Notes: generated from the sequence alone by a model not told the origin. A stretch of DNA of 64,000 nucleotides from an uncultured Croceitalea sp. (GCA_947495075.1 CANLXH010000001.1:1426001-1490000), one strand, 5' to 3'. Positions 17,398 through 27,519 are shown, numbered from the stretch's first letter. Numbers and translations: made by a program.

Positions 17398-18396
17398 ATG
17401 GACATCCAGAAATTAGGTTTGAAATCGCAATATGTTATTCTAGTCACTGGTGGCGCAGGATTTATTGGATCCAATTTATGTGAAGCTATTTTAAAAAATG
17501 GAAATAAAGTTGTTTGTTTAGATAATCTTTCAACTGGTAAAAAGGAAAACATTGAGGGCTTATGTGTCTATGGTAATTTTAAGTTTATTCAAGGAGATAT
17601 CAGAAATCTCACTGATTGCAATAAAGCTTGTAAAGGAGTGGATTATGTACTGCATCAAGCAGCACTCGGATCTGTCCCAAGATCAATTAAAGATCCTATT
17701 ACAAGTAATCAGGTAAATGTATCTGGGTTTTTAAATATGTTAGTAGCTTCTAGAGATGCAGGTGTTAAACGTTTTATATATGCCGCCAGTAGTTCCACCT
17801 ACGGAGATTCAAAAAGCTTACCTAAAGTAGAAAATATTATTGGCAAACCGCTTTCACCCTATGCAATAACAAAATATGTAAATGAATTATATGCTGAAAT
17901 TTTTAACAAAACCTATGGCTTGGAAACAATTGGTTTAAGGTACTTCAATGTCTTTGGAAGAAAGCAAGATTCAAATGGGGCTTATGCAGCCGTTATTCCC
18001 AAATTTGTTAATCAGTTAATTAACCATGAACCTCCTATTATTAATGGAGATGGGAGCTATTCTCGTGATTTTACATACATAGATAATGTTGTACAGATGA
18101 ATGTTAGGGCAGTTGTTTGTAATGATAATAGAGCTGTAAATAATATATACAACGTAGCGTATGGTGAGCGTACAACTCTAAATGAATTAATAGAAATATT
18201 AAAGGAAAACTTAAGCCTTTACGATGAGAAAATCAATACCATTAAAGTTCAATTTAGCACAAAAAGACAAGGAGATGTACCACATTCTCTAGCGTCAATA
18301 GATAAAGCAAAAGAACTATTGGGTTATAAACCCAGCCATAACATATCTGAAGGGATAAAAGAAGCTGTTCATTGGTACTGGCAAAACTTGAAATAA
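17398..18396 (+). CDS. WbpP/TviC-type UDP-GlcNAc 4-epimerase
   Basis: The 332-residue SDR has VTGGAGFIGSNLCEA near residues 15-30, LDNLSTGKKENIEGL near 41, HQAALGSVPRSIKDP near 86, AASSSTYGDS near 125 and the Tyr-x3-Lys site in SPYAITKYVNE near 150. The ALGSVPRS segment is characteristic of the WbpP group, which prefers N-acetylated UDP-hexosamines. Paired with the WbpO-type dehydrogenase at 19822 it would give UDP-GalNAcA. A 126-base gap follows the previous gene, large enough for a weak internal promoter. The first 12 residues extend beyond the usual family start. Confidence 0.88.
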   Translation: MDIQKLGLKSQYVILVTGGAGFIGSNLCEAILKNGNKVVCLDNLSTGKKENIEGLCVYGNFKFIQGDIRNLTDCNKACKGVDYVLHQAALGSVPRSIKDPITSNQVNVSGFLNMLVASRDAGVKRFIYAASSSTYGDSKSLPKVENIIGKPLSPYAITKYVNELYAEIFNKTYGLETIGLRYFNVFGRKQDSNGAYAAVIPKFVNQLINHEPPIINGDGSYSRDFTYIDNVVQMNVRAVVCNDNRAVNNIYNVAYGERTTLNELIEILKENLSLYDEKINTIKVQFSTKRQGDVPHSLASIDKAKELLGYKPSHNISEGIKEAVHWYWQNLK

Positions 18397-18467
18397 ACGT
18401 TTCTTGAATACGTTATTATCGCAGAAGTAATTTATCAAATAATTTAAAACGAAATAAAAACTAAGAA

Positions 18468-19796
18468 ATGAACTTAACTGTAATTGGAACTGGCTATGTT
18501 GGTTTGGTAAGTGGAACCTGCTTTGCTGAGATGGGAAATAAAGTTACTTGTATTGATATTGACTTAAAAAAAATAGAAAATTTAAATGTAGGTATTATCC
18601 CAATTTACGAGCCTGGCTTAGAGGCATTGGTAAAACGTAATGTAACAAATAATACATTAAGTTTTAGTACTGACTTATCCAAAAATCTTAAAAAATGTGA
18701 CATTGCATTTATTGCTGTAGGAACTCCCATGGGAGAAGATGGTTCCGCTGATTTACAATATGTCTTACAAGTAGCCAAAGAAATTGGTCAAAGTATGAAT
18801 AACTCATTAATTGTTGTTGATAAATCAACAGTACCTGTAGGAACAGCAGATAAAGTAACGGAAACTATTCAAAAAGAACTTGACAAAAGAGGAGTTTCTA
18901 TAAATTTCCATGTTGTATCTAACCCCGAATTTTTAAAAGAAGGAGATGCAATAAACGATTTTATGAAACCAGATCGTGTCGTAATAGGATCGAACGATGA
19001 AGGTGCGACTAATAAAATGCGTACTCTTTACACACCATTCTTTAGAAGCAGTATGGATCGTTTAATCACAATGGATGTTAGATCTGCCGAAATGACAAAA
19101 TATGTTGCAAATGCCATGCTCGCCACTAAAATTTCATTTATGAATGAAGTAGCAAATATTTGTGAATTGGTTGGAGCAGATGTCAACAAGGTGCGAATTG
19201 GTATTGGTTCTGACAGTCGTATTGGTTATAGTTTTATTTATCCTGGTAGTGGTTATGGTGGGTCTTGTTTTCCTAAAGATGTAAAAGCACTAAAAAAGAC
19301 TGCATCTTCTTATGGATATGATGCTCAATTAATCAGTTCTGTAGAAGATGTTAATAATCGTCAAAAGCTAGTAGTAGCAAAAAAAGTAATCAATAGGTTT
19401 GGTGAAGACCTATCTGGCAAGACATTTGCAATATGGGGTCTGTCATTTAAACCTGAAACCGATGATATGCGAGAAGCCCCGTCTATCTACATAATCAAAG
19501 AGCTTACCAATAGAGGTGCAAAAATAAGAGCTTACGATCCTAAAGCCATGGATGAAGCCAAACATTTTTATTTAAAGGATATTCAAAATGTTACTTATGG
19601 AAATTCTAAATATGAGATACTGCAAAATGTAGACGCACTACTTTTACTAACTGAATGGAAAGAATTTAGATCTCCAGATTTTGATGAAATACATAATCAA
19701 CTAAAAAATCCTATAATTTTTGATGGGCGTAATCAGTATAGTGATATATTGATGGCAGAAAGAAATTTTGAGTATTTTCAGATTGGAAAAAAATAA
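18468..19796 (+). CDS. ugd: UDP-glucose 6-dehydrogenase
   Basis: The 442-residue protein has the N-terminal dinucleotide fold VIGTGYVGLVSGTCFAEMG. It also has FIAVGTPMGEDGSADL near residue 79, VDKSTVPVGTA near 120, the central dimerisation helix and the catalytic cysteine in GYGGSCFPKDVKAL near 262-275. The C-terminal UDP-binding domain includes WGLSFKPETDDMREAPS near 320. It oxidises UDP-Glc to UDP-GlcA with two NAD+. This gives GlcA directly and, through the 4-epimerase at 16261, GalA. It lies 71 bases after the WbpP-type gene and 25 bases before the next dehydrogenase. Confidence 0.95.
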   Translation: MNLTVIGTGYVGLVSGTCFAEMGNKVTCIDIDLKKIENLNVGIIPIYEPGLEALVKRNVTNNTLSFSTDLSKNLKKCDIAFIAVGTPMGEDGSADLQYVLQVAKEIGQSMNNSLIVVDKSTVPVGTADKVTETIQKELDKRGVSINFHVVSNPEFLKEGDAINDFMKPDRVVIGSNDEGATNKMRTLYTPFFRSSMDRLITMDVRSAEMTKYVANAMLATKISFMNEVANICELVGADVNKVRIGIGSDSRIGYSFIYPGSGYGGSCFPKDVKALKKTASSYGYDAQLISSVEDVNNRQKLVVAKKVINRFGEDLSGKTFAIWGLSFKPETDDMREAPSIYIIKELTNRGAKIRAYDPKAMDEAKHFYLKDIQNVTYGNSKYEILQNVDALLLLTEWKEFRSPDFDEIHNQLKNPIIFDGRNQYSDILMAERNFEYFQIGKK

Positions 19797-19821
19797 TAGC
19801 TATATTAAATTATAATGTTAA

Positions 19822-21102
19822 ATGAACAAAAATAAAATTGCAGTAATTGGTTTGGGTTATGTAGGCCTACCTTTAGCTAGACTATTCGCAACAAAATACT
19901 CTGTTGTTGGTTTTGACATAAACGAGTCTCGCATAAAAGAACTACAATCTGGAACAGACACAACATTAGAGGTGGAAGACGATGTACTACAAGCTGTTCT
20001 AAAAGAAAAACCAAGTATGGGCACTGGATTATTTTGTACTAATAATTTAGAATCTATAAATGATTGCAACTATTATATTGTTACTGTACCTACGCCTGTA
20101 GATAGTACAAATAGACCTGTTTTAACCCCGCTGTACAGAGCAAGTGAAACTGTCGCCCAAGTTTTGAAAAAGGATGATATTGTTATCTACGAATCAACTG
20201 TTTATCCTGGTGTTACTGAAGACGAGTGCGTGCCAGTTTTGGAAAAAATAAGTGGATTAAAGTTTAATAGGGACTTTTTTGTGGGTTATTCCCCAGAAAG
20301 AATAAATCCTGGAGATAAGGAACATACAGTAGAAAAAATATTAAAAGTCACATCTGGCTCCACTCCTGAAATAGGTAAAAAAATCAATGATTTATATGCA
20401 TCAGTAATTTCAGCAGGCACCCATTTAGCACCTACTATTAAAGTTGCTGAGGCTGCTAAAGTTATTGAAAATTCGCAACGTGATATCAATATCGCCTTTG
20501 TAAATGAATTGGCTAAAATTTTCAATTTAATGGAAATTAACACCCATGATGTCCTAGAAGCTGCCGGTACAAAGTGGAACTTCTTACCTTTTAAGCCTGG
20601 TTTGGTTGGCGGCCATTGTATTGGTGTTGATCCATATTATTTAGCACAAAAAGCGCAAGAATTTGGATATCATCCCGAAATTATTTTAGCGGGTAGAAGA
20701 ATGAATGATAGTATGGGTAAATATGTAGCGGCTGAGGTAGTAAAATTAATGGTACAAAATGACCTTAAGGTAAAGAAATCGAACATTTTGGTTTTAGGCA
20801 TAACTTTTAAAGAAAATTGTCCTGATGTGAGGAACACCAAAGCAGTAGACGTAATCAAAAATTTACAAAGTTATGGAGCAAACGTAACCGTACATGACCC
20901 CCTGGCAGCATCAAAAGAAGTTGAAAATGAATACCACTTAAAAACTATTAAAAATTTGCCTAACGATAGGTTTGATGCAATAGTGCTCACAGTTGCACAT
21001 AAAGAATTTTTAAAAATAAACTTTGATGATTTCTTAAATGAAAACGGAATTTTATATGATGTTAAAGGTGTTTTAGATTACAATAAAGGTTACCACTTGT
21101 AA
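19822..21102 (+). CDS. WbpO/TviB-type UDP-N-acetylhexosamine 6-dehydrogenase
   Basis: The 426-residue protein is of the same superfamily as its neighbour but of the other subfamily. It has VIGLGYVGLPLARLFA at the N-terminus, VPTPVDSTNRPVLTPL near 90, YESTVYPGVTED near 122, SPERINPGDKEH near 154 and the catalytic site FKPGLVGGHCIGVDPYYL near 254-271. The GGHCIGVDPYYL form and PERINPGD are typical of enzymes oxidising UDP-GalNAc or UDP-GlcNAc (WbpO, WbpA, TviB). With the WbpP-type epimerase it should form UDP-GalNAcA. It is separated by 9 bases from a glycosyltransferase gene. Confidence 0.92.
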   Translation: MNKNKIAVIGLGYVGLPLARLFATKYSVVGFDINESRIKELQSGTDTTLEVEDDVLQAVLKEKPSMGTGLFCTNNLESINDCNYYIVTVPTPVDSTNRPVLTPLYRASETVAQVLKKDDIVIYESTVYPGVTEDECVPVLEKISGLKFNRDFFVGYSPERINPGDKEHTVEKILKVTSGSTPEIGKKINDLYASVISAGTHLAPTIKVAEAAKVIENSQRDINIAFVNELAKIFNLMEINTHDVLEAAGTKWNFLPFKPGLVGGHCIGVDPYYLAQKAQEFGYHPEIILAGRRMNDSMGKYVAAEVVKLMVQNDLKVKKSNILVLGITFKENCPDVRNTKAVDVIKNLQSYGANVTVHDPLAASKEVENEYHLKTIKNLPNDRFDAIVLTVAHKEFLKINFDDFLNENGILYDVKGVLDYNKGYHL

Positions 21103-21111
21103 TATTTTAAT

Positions 21112-22206
21112 ATGAGTAAAAAAAAAATTGCCTTTGTTATTGGATCTTTAAGTGCTGGAGGAGCAGAAAGAGTAATAACAACTTTATCCAATAAGCTAAT
21201 TGATAATTACGAAATATTCATTATCTCACTAATAAAAAAAACTCCTTTTTATCAAATAGATTCAAGAGTAAATCTTAAGTATTGTCTTGAAAATGACATA
21301 ACCTCTAAAAATTTTTTAGAATCCCTTTTACTAAATATAAAACTTGTCTTCAAAATAAAAAAAATACTTCGCAATAATAACGTTGATATGGCAATAGGGT
21401 TTATTACTATGGCCAATATACTAACAGTCATAGCAAGCAAGATGGTTGGTATACCCTGTATTATAAGTGAAAGAAACAATCCAGAATTAGAAAAAACACA
21501 TTTTTTCTGGAGGTTTCTAAGACGTTTGACTTACCCTAGAGCCGATATACTGACCGTTCAAACTGAAGGAATTAAAAAATTTTACACAAATTTTATTAAA
21601 AAAAATAAAATTGTCACTGTACCAAATCCAATATCTGATGAGTTATCAAATAATAGAAATCTTAATTGTAAAAAAGAAAATATTATATTGAATGTTGGTC
21701 GATTGCATAAGCAAAAAAATCAACTCACATTAATAAAAGCTTTTGCAAAGATACATTATGGTAATTGGAAATTAATTCTTCTTGGGGAAGGAGAGGATAG
21801 ACCAAAAATACTAAAACTTATAAAGAACTTAAATATAACTGATAATGTTATATTACTAGGAAAACAACCTGATATTGCAAAATACTATAATTCCTCAAAA
21901 ATATTTGCCTTTACCTCACTTTACGAAGGGTTTCCTAACGCCTTGATTGAAGCAATGCATTTTGGTTTGGCATGTATTTCTTATGATTGCCCTACTGGAC
22001 CATCAGAGCTAATAGAAAACAATCATAATGGAAAACTTATTAGATTAAATGATGAAAAAGCACTTGTAAAAGGGCTCCAAGAACTAATATATAACAAAAA
22101 GCTTTTAAGAAAATTAGGGGAAAATGCAATTTTAACAACAAATAAATACAGAATAGAAAGTGTTTTAGTTGAATGGAAGACCGTTTTTGAAAAATTATTA
22201 AAGTAA
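21112..22206 (+). CDS. GT4-family glycosyltransferase
   Basis: The 364-residue GT-B protein begins with FVIGSLSAGGAERVITTL, the glycine-rich opening of amylovoran-type GT4 enzymes. It has ILNVGRLHKQKNQ near residue 195, GEGEDRPKI near 232 and the EX7E motif in YEGFPNALIEAMHFG near 272, followed by CPTGPSELI. It probably adds one residue of the repeat unit to the lipid-linked chain in the cytoplasm. Donor and acceptor cannot be read from the sequence. It lies 9 bases downstream of the WbpO-type gene and 21 bases upstream of the flippase gene. Confidence 0.9.
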   Translation: MSKKKIAFVIGSLSAGGAERVITTLSNKLIDNYEIFIISLIKKTPFYQIDSRVNLKYCLENDITSKNFLESLLLNIKLVFKIKKILRNNNVDMAIGFITMANILTVIASKMVGIPCIISERNNPELEKTHFFWRFLRRLTYPRADILTVQTEGIKKFYTNFIKKNKIVTVPNPISDELSNNRNLNCKKENIILNVGRLHKQKNQLTLIKAFAKIHYGNWKLILLGEGEDRPKILKLIKNLNITDNVILLGKQPDIAKYYNSSKIFAFTSLYEGFPNALIEAMHFGLACISYDCPTGPSELIENNHNGKLIRLNDEKALVKGLQELIYNKKLLRKLGENAILTTNKYRIESVLVEWKTVFEKLLK

Positions 22207-22227
22207 TCACATTTTAATTACTTAACA

Positions 22228-23583
22228 ATGAAGTTCGCTCAAGAGCAAATCATCAAACTATTTAAAAGAACGTTTTCCCTTTCTTACATTAGAAATATAG
22301 CTTTAGTCGCTGGATTAACTTTTGGTGTGAAATTTATTGGCTTTTTTAAGGAATCGGTTATTGCATCTAAGTATGGTCTCTCGGAGTTTATAGATACTTT
22401 TTTGATTGCAATATTGATACCTTCTTTTATTAATAGCGTTTTCATAGATTCTTTAAAAAATATTTTTATACCTAATTACATCTTAGAACAAAAATCTTCA
22501 AATCAGAAAGGCGCTTTTCAATCTATTACCTTAATATTAATGCTCGTCATCATATCCATATTGGTTTTATTTAATATTTTATTTTCTGATACGCTGTTAG
22601 AGTTTATTTATCCAAACCATACTTTAAGTTATTATAGTTTAGTAAAAAAACAAATGTACATTCTATTGCCATGTCTATTCTTTTGGGGATTATCGTCTTT
22701 TTTTGGGGGGCTACTTGAGGTTAAAAACCAGTTTTTCATAACATCTATATCAGGTGTTTTCGTTCCCCTTGCCATATTGTTTTGTATTTATTTTTTAAAT
22801 GGATTATTAGGTAATATGGTATTAGCGTACGGAACTCTATTAGGAAGCTTTTTAGGGTTTAGCCTAATTATATTTAATGCGGTCAGAAATGATGTTATTC
22901 ATTTTTCAAGGCCTAAATTAAATTGGAATATAAGAATGATGTTTAACCAATTACCCGCAAAAATTACTTCAGGCTTCTTGGTAGGGCTCAATAACTTTGT
23001 TGACCAGTTTTTTGCTGCGCAACTTGCTTTTGGCTCTATTGCAGCTCTAAATTATGGGATTAAAATTCCTTCTTTTATTTTAGGAATCTCTATGGTTTCT
23101 TTCGGCAGTGTCTTATTACCTCATTTTTCCAAATTAATAGTAGAAAATACCAAAAGTGCCTTTGAACATCTTTTTAAAATATTAAAGTATGTATTTATTG
23201 TTGGTTTGCTTGTTGTGGTATCTATAATGTATTTTTCTCCAGAAATTGTAAAAATTCTGTTTGAAAGAAATGAATTTACTGCTAATGACACAATCGTTGT
23301 TTCTAATATCCAAAGAATTATCTTAGTTTATGTTCCTTTTTATTTATGTGGTCACATTTTAGTCAAATTTTTAACTAGCATCAACAAAAATAAATTTATG
23401 GCATTAGCATCTTTTGCTAAGTTGGTGTGCAATATTATTTTAAACATCATTTTTGTAAAAAAGTACGGTCTTTATGGCCTGGCAGTTAGTACTACGATAA
23501 TTTTTATCGCTAATACATTCATTTATTTAGCATTTACCATATTTCAATACAAGAAAATACTAAATCAAAATGCAACTTCTTAA
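22228..23583 (+). CDS. MurJ/MviN-family lipid-linked repeat-unit flippase
   Basis: The 451-residue polytopic protein has many hydrophobic segments from about residue 25 to the end. The start (GLTFGVKFIGFFKESVIASKYG) matches the MurJ family, where charged residues line the cavity of the MOP fold. The LNYGIKIPSFILGISMVSFGSVLLPHFSKL region near 276-305 also fits MurJ rather than classical Wzx. No other Wzx candidate is present, so this is the likely flippase for the undecaprenyl-linked unit. Its 3' end overlaps the next gene by 14 bases, suggesting translational coupling. Confidence 0.85.
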   Translation: MKFAQEQIIKLFKRTFSLSYIRNIALVAGLTFGVKFIGFFKESVIASKYGLSEFIDTFLIAILIPSFINSVFIDSLKNIFIPNYILEQKSSNQKGAFQSITLILMLVIISILVLFNILFSDTLLEFIYPNHTLSYYSLVKKQMYILLPCLFFWGLSSFFGGLLEVKNQFFITSISGVFVPLAILFCIYFLNGLLGNMVLAYGTLLGSFLGFSLIIFNAVRNDVIHFSRPKLNWNIRMMFNQLPAKITSGFLVGLNNFVDQFFAAQLAFGSIAALNYGIKIPSFILGISMVSFGSVLLPHFSKLIVENTKSAFEHLFKILKYVFIVGLLVVVSIMYFSPEIVKILFERNEFTANDTIVVSNIQRIILVYVPFYLCGHILVKFLTSINKNKFMALASFAKLVCNIILNIIFVKKYGLYGLAVSTTIIFIANTFIYLAFTIFQYKKILNQNATS

Positions 23584-24667
23584 ACGTTTGATATTTGGGT
23601 TAATTATAATGAACATTCCTGCTGCATGCGTAATTTTCTTTGGATTCACAGTAAGCGGAATAGTAAATTATGCAGTATTTATCTTATTGTTAGGTTATTA
23701 TTTTATTAGCGATAAAACCAAAACCAATACATGGCTACTCGTAATTGGAATAACTTATTATTTGATTTCTTCGTTCACATATGCTTTTGAGACAAATTTT
23801 TTCATCTTTACCTCATTAAAGTTTATGGTTATTGTGCTTTGTGGTTACGAATTGATTAAAAAAATAAGTAAAGAAGAACTCTATTACTTTTTAATAATTG
23901 CAGTACTGAGCATAGGGGTTCATGCGGCTTTTTTTACTAGTGATTTTGGAAGGTATAGCGGTTTTTACCTTAATCCAAATGTTGCTGGCTTTGTTTGTAT
24001 CTCTGGTTTTGGGCTGACTTATGGATTGAAAAGCATTAGATTAAAACTTCTCGGACAATTCATATTCTCATTAATGGGCTTTTTAACATTCTCAAGAACT
24101 TTCATTGTATTATGGATTTTCTTGAACCTCCTTTCAATCAGAATATCTTTCAAAAACATACGAATATTTGCGATAGGTTTTGGAATCTTGGTCACAATGA
24201 CATTTATTGATCAGTTAGTAGGGTTAGATAGTCCAAGATTTAAACAATTAATGGCAATTGCAAACAATGAACAAGTCTCAACATCTGAATTAAATGAAGC
24301 ATCCCGAACTGAAACTTGGGCAAGGTTTTATGATATAATTTATGAAAAACCAATTTTCGGGAATGGATATGGCACTTTTCAAGGTACTGAATATGATGGT
24401 TATCATGGAGTACACAATACATATTTGTTGCTTATTGGAGAAGCTGGTGTGATACCTTTTCTTTTATTTATTAGCTACTTAATATATTTATTATACAATA
24501 GTTTTATGTTGTTTAACAAAGCACCAAATTTACTTATGCAAAGTGTAGCTTTAAGTGTGTTCTTACTTGCAAACCACAACTTTTTTAATTTTTATTACAT
24601 CACATTTATAGCTATGTGGATCCAATATCAAATTAATAATCATAAAAAGCACTTAAACCCAAATTAA
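23570..24667 (+). CDS. Wzy-like O-antigen/exopolysaccharide polymerase
   Basis: The 365-residue membrane protein has about ten hydrophobic segments. A large periplasmic loop lies near residues 220-285 and contains SRTETWARFYDIIYEKPIFGNGYG and HNTYLLLIGEAG, the pattern of the Wzy_C/O-antigen ligase superfamily (Arg and His in the outer loop). It probably polymerises the flipped repeats in the periplasm. It begins 14 bases inside the flippase gene, and its stop overlaps the next start by one base (TAATG). Confidence 0.85.
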   Translation: MQLLKRLIFGLIIMNIPAACVIFFGFTVSGIVNYAVFILLLGYYFISDKTKTNTWLLVIGITYYLISSFTYAFETNFFIFTSLKFMVIVLCGYELIKKISKEELYYFLIIAVLSIGVHAAFFTSDFGRYSGFYLNPNVAGFVCISGFGLTYGLKSIRLKLLGQFIFSLMGFLTFSRTFIVLWIFLNLLSIRISFKNIRIFAIGFGILVTMTFIDQLVGLDSPRFKQLMAIANNEQVSTSELNEASRTETWARFYDIIYEKPIFGNGYGTFQGTEYDGYHGVHNTYLLLIGEAGVIPFLLFISYLIYLLYNSFMLFNKAPNLLMQSVALSVFLLANHNFFNFYYITFIAMWIQYQINNHKKHLNPN

Positions 24668-25248
24668 TGATTACCTCTAGAGAGATATACTATGATTATT
24701 TAAACCAAGATAGAAAGGCGTTGGGTTGGCAAAACATAAGTTTTAAAGATCGATTAAAAATGATTTTTGCTCCTGACTATATTCTTAATTTTCAAAGCTT
24801 GCTAAGAAAAGTTGAATATTATGAAAATTCTAAAAAAAATATTTTTGAACAAGTTTATTACTACTTTTTACGTCTTAAATATAAAAGGCTTTCTGTAAAA
24901 CTGGGTTTAACTATTCCTTTAAATGTATTTGGCCCAGGATTATCAATAGTCCATTACGGTACTATAATAATTAATATGAAGACCAAGGTAGGTAAAAACT
25001 GTAGGATACATGCTTGTACTAATATTGGAGCTTCTGGAGGAACTAAAGAAGCTCCAACCATTGGAGACAATGTTTATATTGCTCCTGGGGCAAAAATTTA
25101 TGGCAATATTACAATCGCAAATAATATTGCAATAGGAGCAAATGCAGTAGTTAACAAAAGTTTTGAAGAAGAAGGAATTTTCATTGCTGGTAACCCTGCT
25201 CAGAAGATTAAGAAAATTGATATAAAAAAAATAATCACCCATATTTAA
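24667..25248 (+). CDS. Left-handed beta-helix (CysE-like) O-acetyltransferase
   Basis: The 193-residue protein has a helical N-terminus and hexapeptide repeats from about residue 85. These include GPGLSIVHYGTIIIN, CRIHACTNIGASGG, IGDNVYIAPGAKIYGN and IAIGANAVVNKSF, with the tail IFIAGNPAQKIKK. The His in VHYGT and the order of motifs match serine acetyltransferase-like enzymes. In polysaccharide operons these usually O-acetylate sugars using acetyl-CoA. Its start codon overlaps the polymerase stop. A role in cysteine synthesis is possible but unlikely given the location. Confidence 0.82.
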   Translation: MITSREIYYDYLNQDRKALGWQNISFKDRLKMIFAPDYILNFQSLLRKVEYYENSKKNIFEQVYYYFLRLKYKRLSVKLGLTIPLNVFGPGLSIVHYGTIIINMKTKVGKNCRIHACTNIGASGGTKEAPTIGDNVYIAPGAKIYGNITIANNIAIGANAVVNKSFEEEGIFIAGNPAQKIKKIDIKKIITHI

Positions 25249-25272
25249 ACTTATACTTTGAAACAATGATAC

Positions 25273-26358
25273 ATGAAATCAAATAGAAAAGTACATATCG
25301 TTTTCGTATTGCCTTCATTAGTGCCCGGTGGAGCAGAAAGAGTAATGTCTTTCATTTGCCAATCAATATCAAAAAAGAAATTTGAAGCAGAATTATTAAT
25401 AATTGGCTCTGTAAAAGACACTTCATACAACACTAACGGTATAAAAGTTACATATCTAAATAAGCAAAGAGTTCTGTATAGTATTCCTTTGCTGTATATG
25501 ATATTGGCAAAAAAACAGCCTGATATTGTTTTCAGTTCCATTTCGTATTTAAATACCGTACTGGGTTTTTTAGCATTTTTTTTAAAAAAACCCAAGTTTA
25601 TTGGTAGAGAAGCCAATATACCTAGCGTAATTGAAAAATACATGAATAGGAAAATCATATTTGATTCAGTAATCACCAAGTTTTGTTATAAATACTTAGA
25701 TGTATTAATATGTCAATCTAAAGATATGTTGGTAGATATTAAATCAACCTACAAAATATCAGATGAAAAATTAAGACTAATTAACAATCCGGTGACAGAT
25801 AGTTTTAATCTAAAACAGGAGAAAGAGAAAAAAGGAAACCCTGTTTTTATTACTGTGGCTAGGATGAAAAAACAAAAAGGACATTTGAGAATTCTAAATT
25901 CACTGTCATCTTTAGATTTTGATTTTACATATTATATAGTTGGTGATGGACCAGAAAAAAATAAAATACTAAGTCTAGCGAAAAAACTAGGGTTGAATAA
26001 AAAGATAGTTCATATCCCGTATACAGAAAAAGTATTTAAATATCTTCAATTATCAGATTATTTCCTGCAAGGAGCATATGTAGAAGGCTTTCCAAACTGT
26101 TTGTTAGAAAGTTGTGCCGTAGGAACTCCAATAATTGCTTTTGACGCCCCAGGTGGTCTAAACGAAATCATAGTAGAAGATATGAATGGTTACATAGCAA
26201 AAGACCATAGTGAATTTGTACAGTGTATTCAAAAAGCATGTAAAAAAGATTGGGATCCAAAATCAATCAGAAAAAATATCTTAGATAAATATGGAAAAGA
26301 AAAAATATTAAATCAATACGAAAAATTATTTTTTGAAGTTTATAACCATAGTAAATAA
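25273..26358 (+). CDS. GT4-family glycosyltransferase
   Basis: The 361-residue protein opens with VLPSLVPGGAERVMSF, has FITVARMKKQKGHLRIL near residue 195 and GDGPEKNKIL near 224. The EX7E motif is in YVEGFPNCLLESCAVG near 265, followed by DAPGGLNEII. It is related to the GT4 at 21112 and probably adds another residue to the repeat unit. It starts 24 bases after the acetyltransferase gene. Confidence 0.9.
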   Translation: MKSNRKVHIVFVLPSLVPGGAERVMSFICQSISKKKFEAELLIIGSVKDTSYNTNGIKVTYLNKQRVLYSIPLLYMILAKKQPDIVFSSISYLNTVLGFLAFFLKKPKFIGREANIPSVIEKYMNRKIIFDSVITKFCYKYLDVLICQSKDMLVDIKSTYKISDEKLRLINNPVTDSFNLKQEKEKKGNPVFITVARMKKQKGHLRILNSLSSLDFDFTYYIVGDGPEKNKILSLAKKLGLNKKIVHIPYTEKVFKYLQLSDYFLQGAYVEGFPNCLLESCAVGTPIIAFDAPGGLNEIIVEDMNGYIAKDHSEFVQCIQKACKKDWDPKSIRKNILDKYGKEKILNQYEKLFFEVYNHSK

Positions 26359-26373
26359 AGACTGTTAGAATAC

Positions 26374-27519
26374 ATGTCCAATAAACCAAATCTTAGTATA
26401 TCAAGCATAGCAATAGGTGCAGGAGGTGCCGAAAAAGTTATTAGTCTTTTATTAAAAAAATTAATTTCTGATTATAATGTGACTTTAATCCTATTATATA
26501 ATGAAATTCATTTTCCAATTCCAGAAGAAATAAATGTTGTCATCCTCAATAAAAATGGTATTCCACGTTCATTTTTAAGTAAGGTAGTAGATCCTATCAA
26601 GTTCATTTTTAAATACCAAGTCACGCTTAAAAAGAATAATATAAGTTATGCAATTGCATTTTTACCACTGCCATGCTTTTTAAACGGTTTAGCAGCCACT
26701 TTCAATCCTAAAATTACCACTATTATAAGTGAGCGGGGGTTTCCATCTGATAATACAACCAGTAAACTTTCTTTCTATATCGCTAGATTATTTTACCCAC
26801 TTCTTTACAACAGATGTGATAAGTTGTTCTCAAATTCTGTCTATATAAATAAAGATTTAAAGGAGAACTTCGGTGTAAAAATACCTATGAAAGTTATTTA
26901 CAATCCTGTTGAGATACCTCAAAACATCATAAAACCTAAAAAGTATAATAACAAGGTTCATCAATTAAAAATAATCAATGTAGGAACTTTAAATGTTAGA
27001 AAAAATCAAAGCCTAATAATCAATGCCATAAAGAAAATAGACAAAACAATACAATTAACTATTTTGGGTGAAGGACCTCTAAAAAGTGAACTAACAGATT
27101 TAGTAAATGATTTAAACCTCAGTGACAGGATTTTTCTAGAAGGTCCTAAACTAAATGTCAACGACTACTTATTTGTGAGTGACTGTTTTGTCTTGTCTTC
27201 AAGAACAGAAGGGTTTCCCAATGCCCTTTTAGAAGCAATGGCGATTGGATTACCTACCATCTCAACTAACTGTCTGTCGGGACCACTGGAATTGATTAAT
27301 GAAAATGAAAAATGCTTTATTGCTAACGGTGAGTTCTTTTTGGCAAAATATGGTATTCTAATAAACAATGATGATGATATGGCATTAGCAAAAGCTATAA
27401 CTTATCTATATGAAAATCCAAATGAATTAATTAGATACGGACAGCTAAGCTTAACCAGAGCAAAAGAATATTCTCTAGATAATATTTACAATCAATTAAA
27501 TAAATTCGTTCAAAATTAA
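26374..27519 (+). CDS. GT4-family glycosyltransferase
   Basis: The 381-residue protein has the N-terminal SIAIGAGGAEKVISLLL, INVGTLNVRKNQSL near residue 201, LGEGPLKSEL near 230, and EX7E in RTEGFPNALLEAMAIG near 275, then CLSGPLELI. It is the fourth GT4 enzyme of the locus. With the phosphoglycosyl transferase, that makes five sugar-adding enzymes. Spacing is 15 bases upstream and 12 bases downstream, consistent with one operon. Confidence 0.9.
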   Translation: MSNKPNLSISSIAIGAGGAEKVISLLLKKLISDYNVTLILLYNEIHFPIPEEINVVILNKNGIPRSFLSKVVDPIKFIFKYQVTLKKNNISYAIAFLPLPCFLNGLAATFNPKITTIISERGFPSDNTTSKLSFYIARLFYPLLYNRCDKLFSNSVYINKDLKENFGVKIPMKVIYNPVEIPQNIIKPKKYNNKVHQLKIINVGTLNVRKNQSLIINAIKKIDKTIQLTILGEGPLKSELTDLVNDLNLSDRIFLEGPKLNVNDYLFVSDCFVLSSRTEGFPNALLEAMAIGLPTISTNCLSGPLELINENEKCFIANGEFFLAKYGILINNDDDMALAKAITYLYENPNELIRYGQLSLTRAKEYSLDNIYNQLNKFVQN

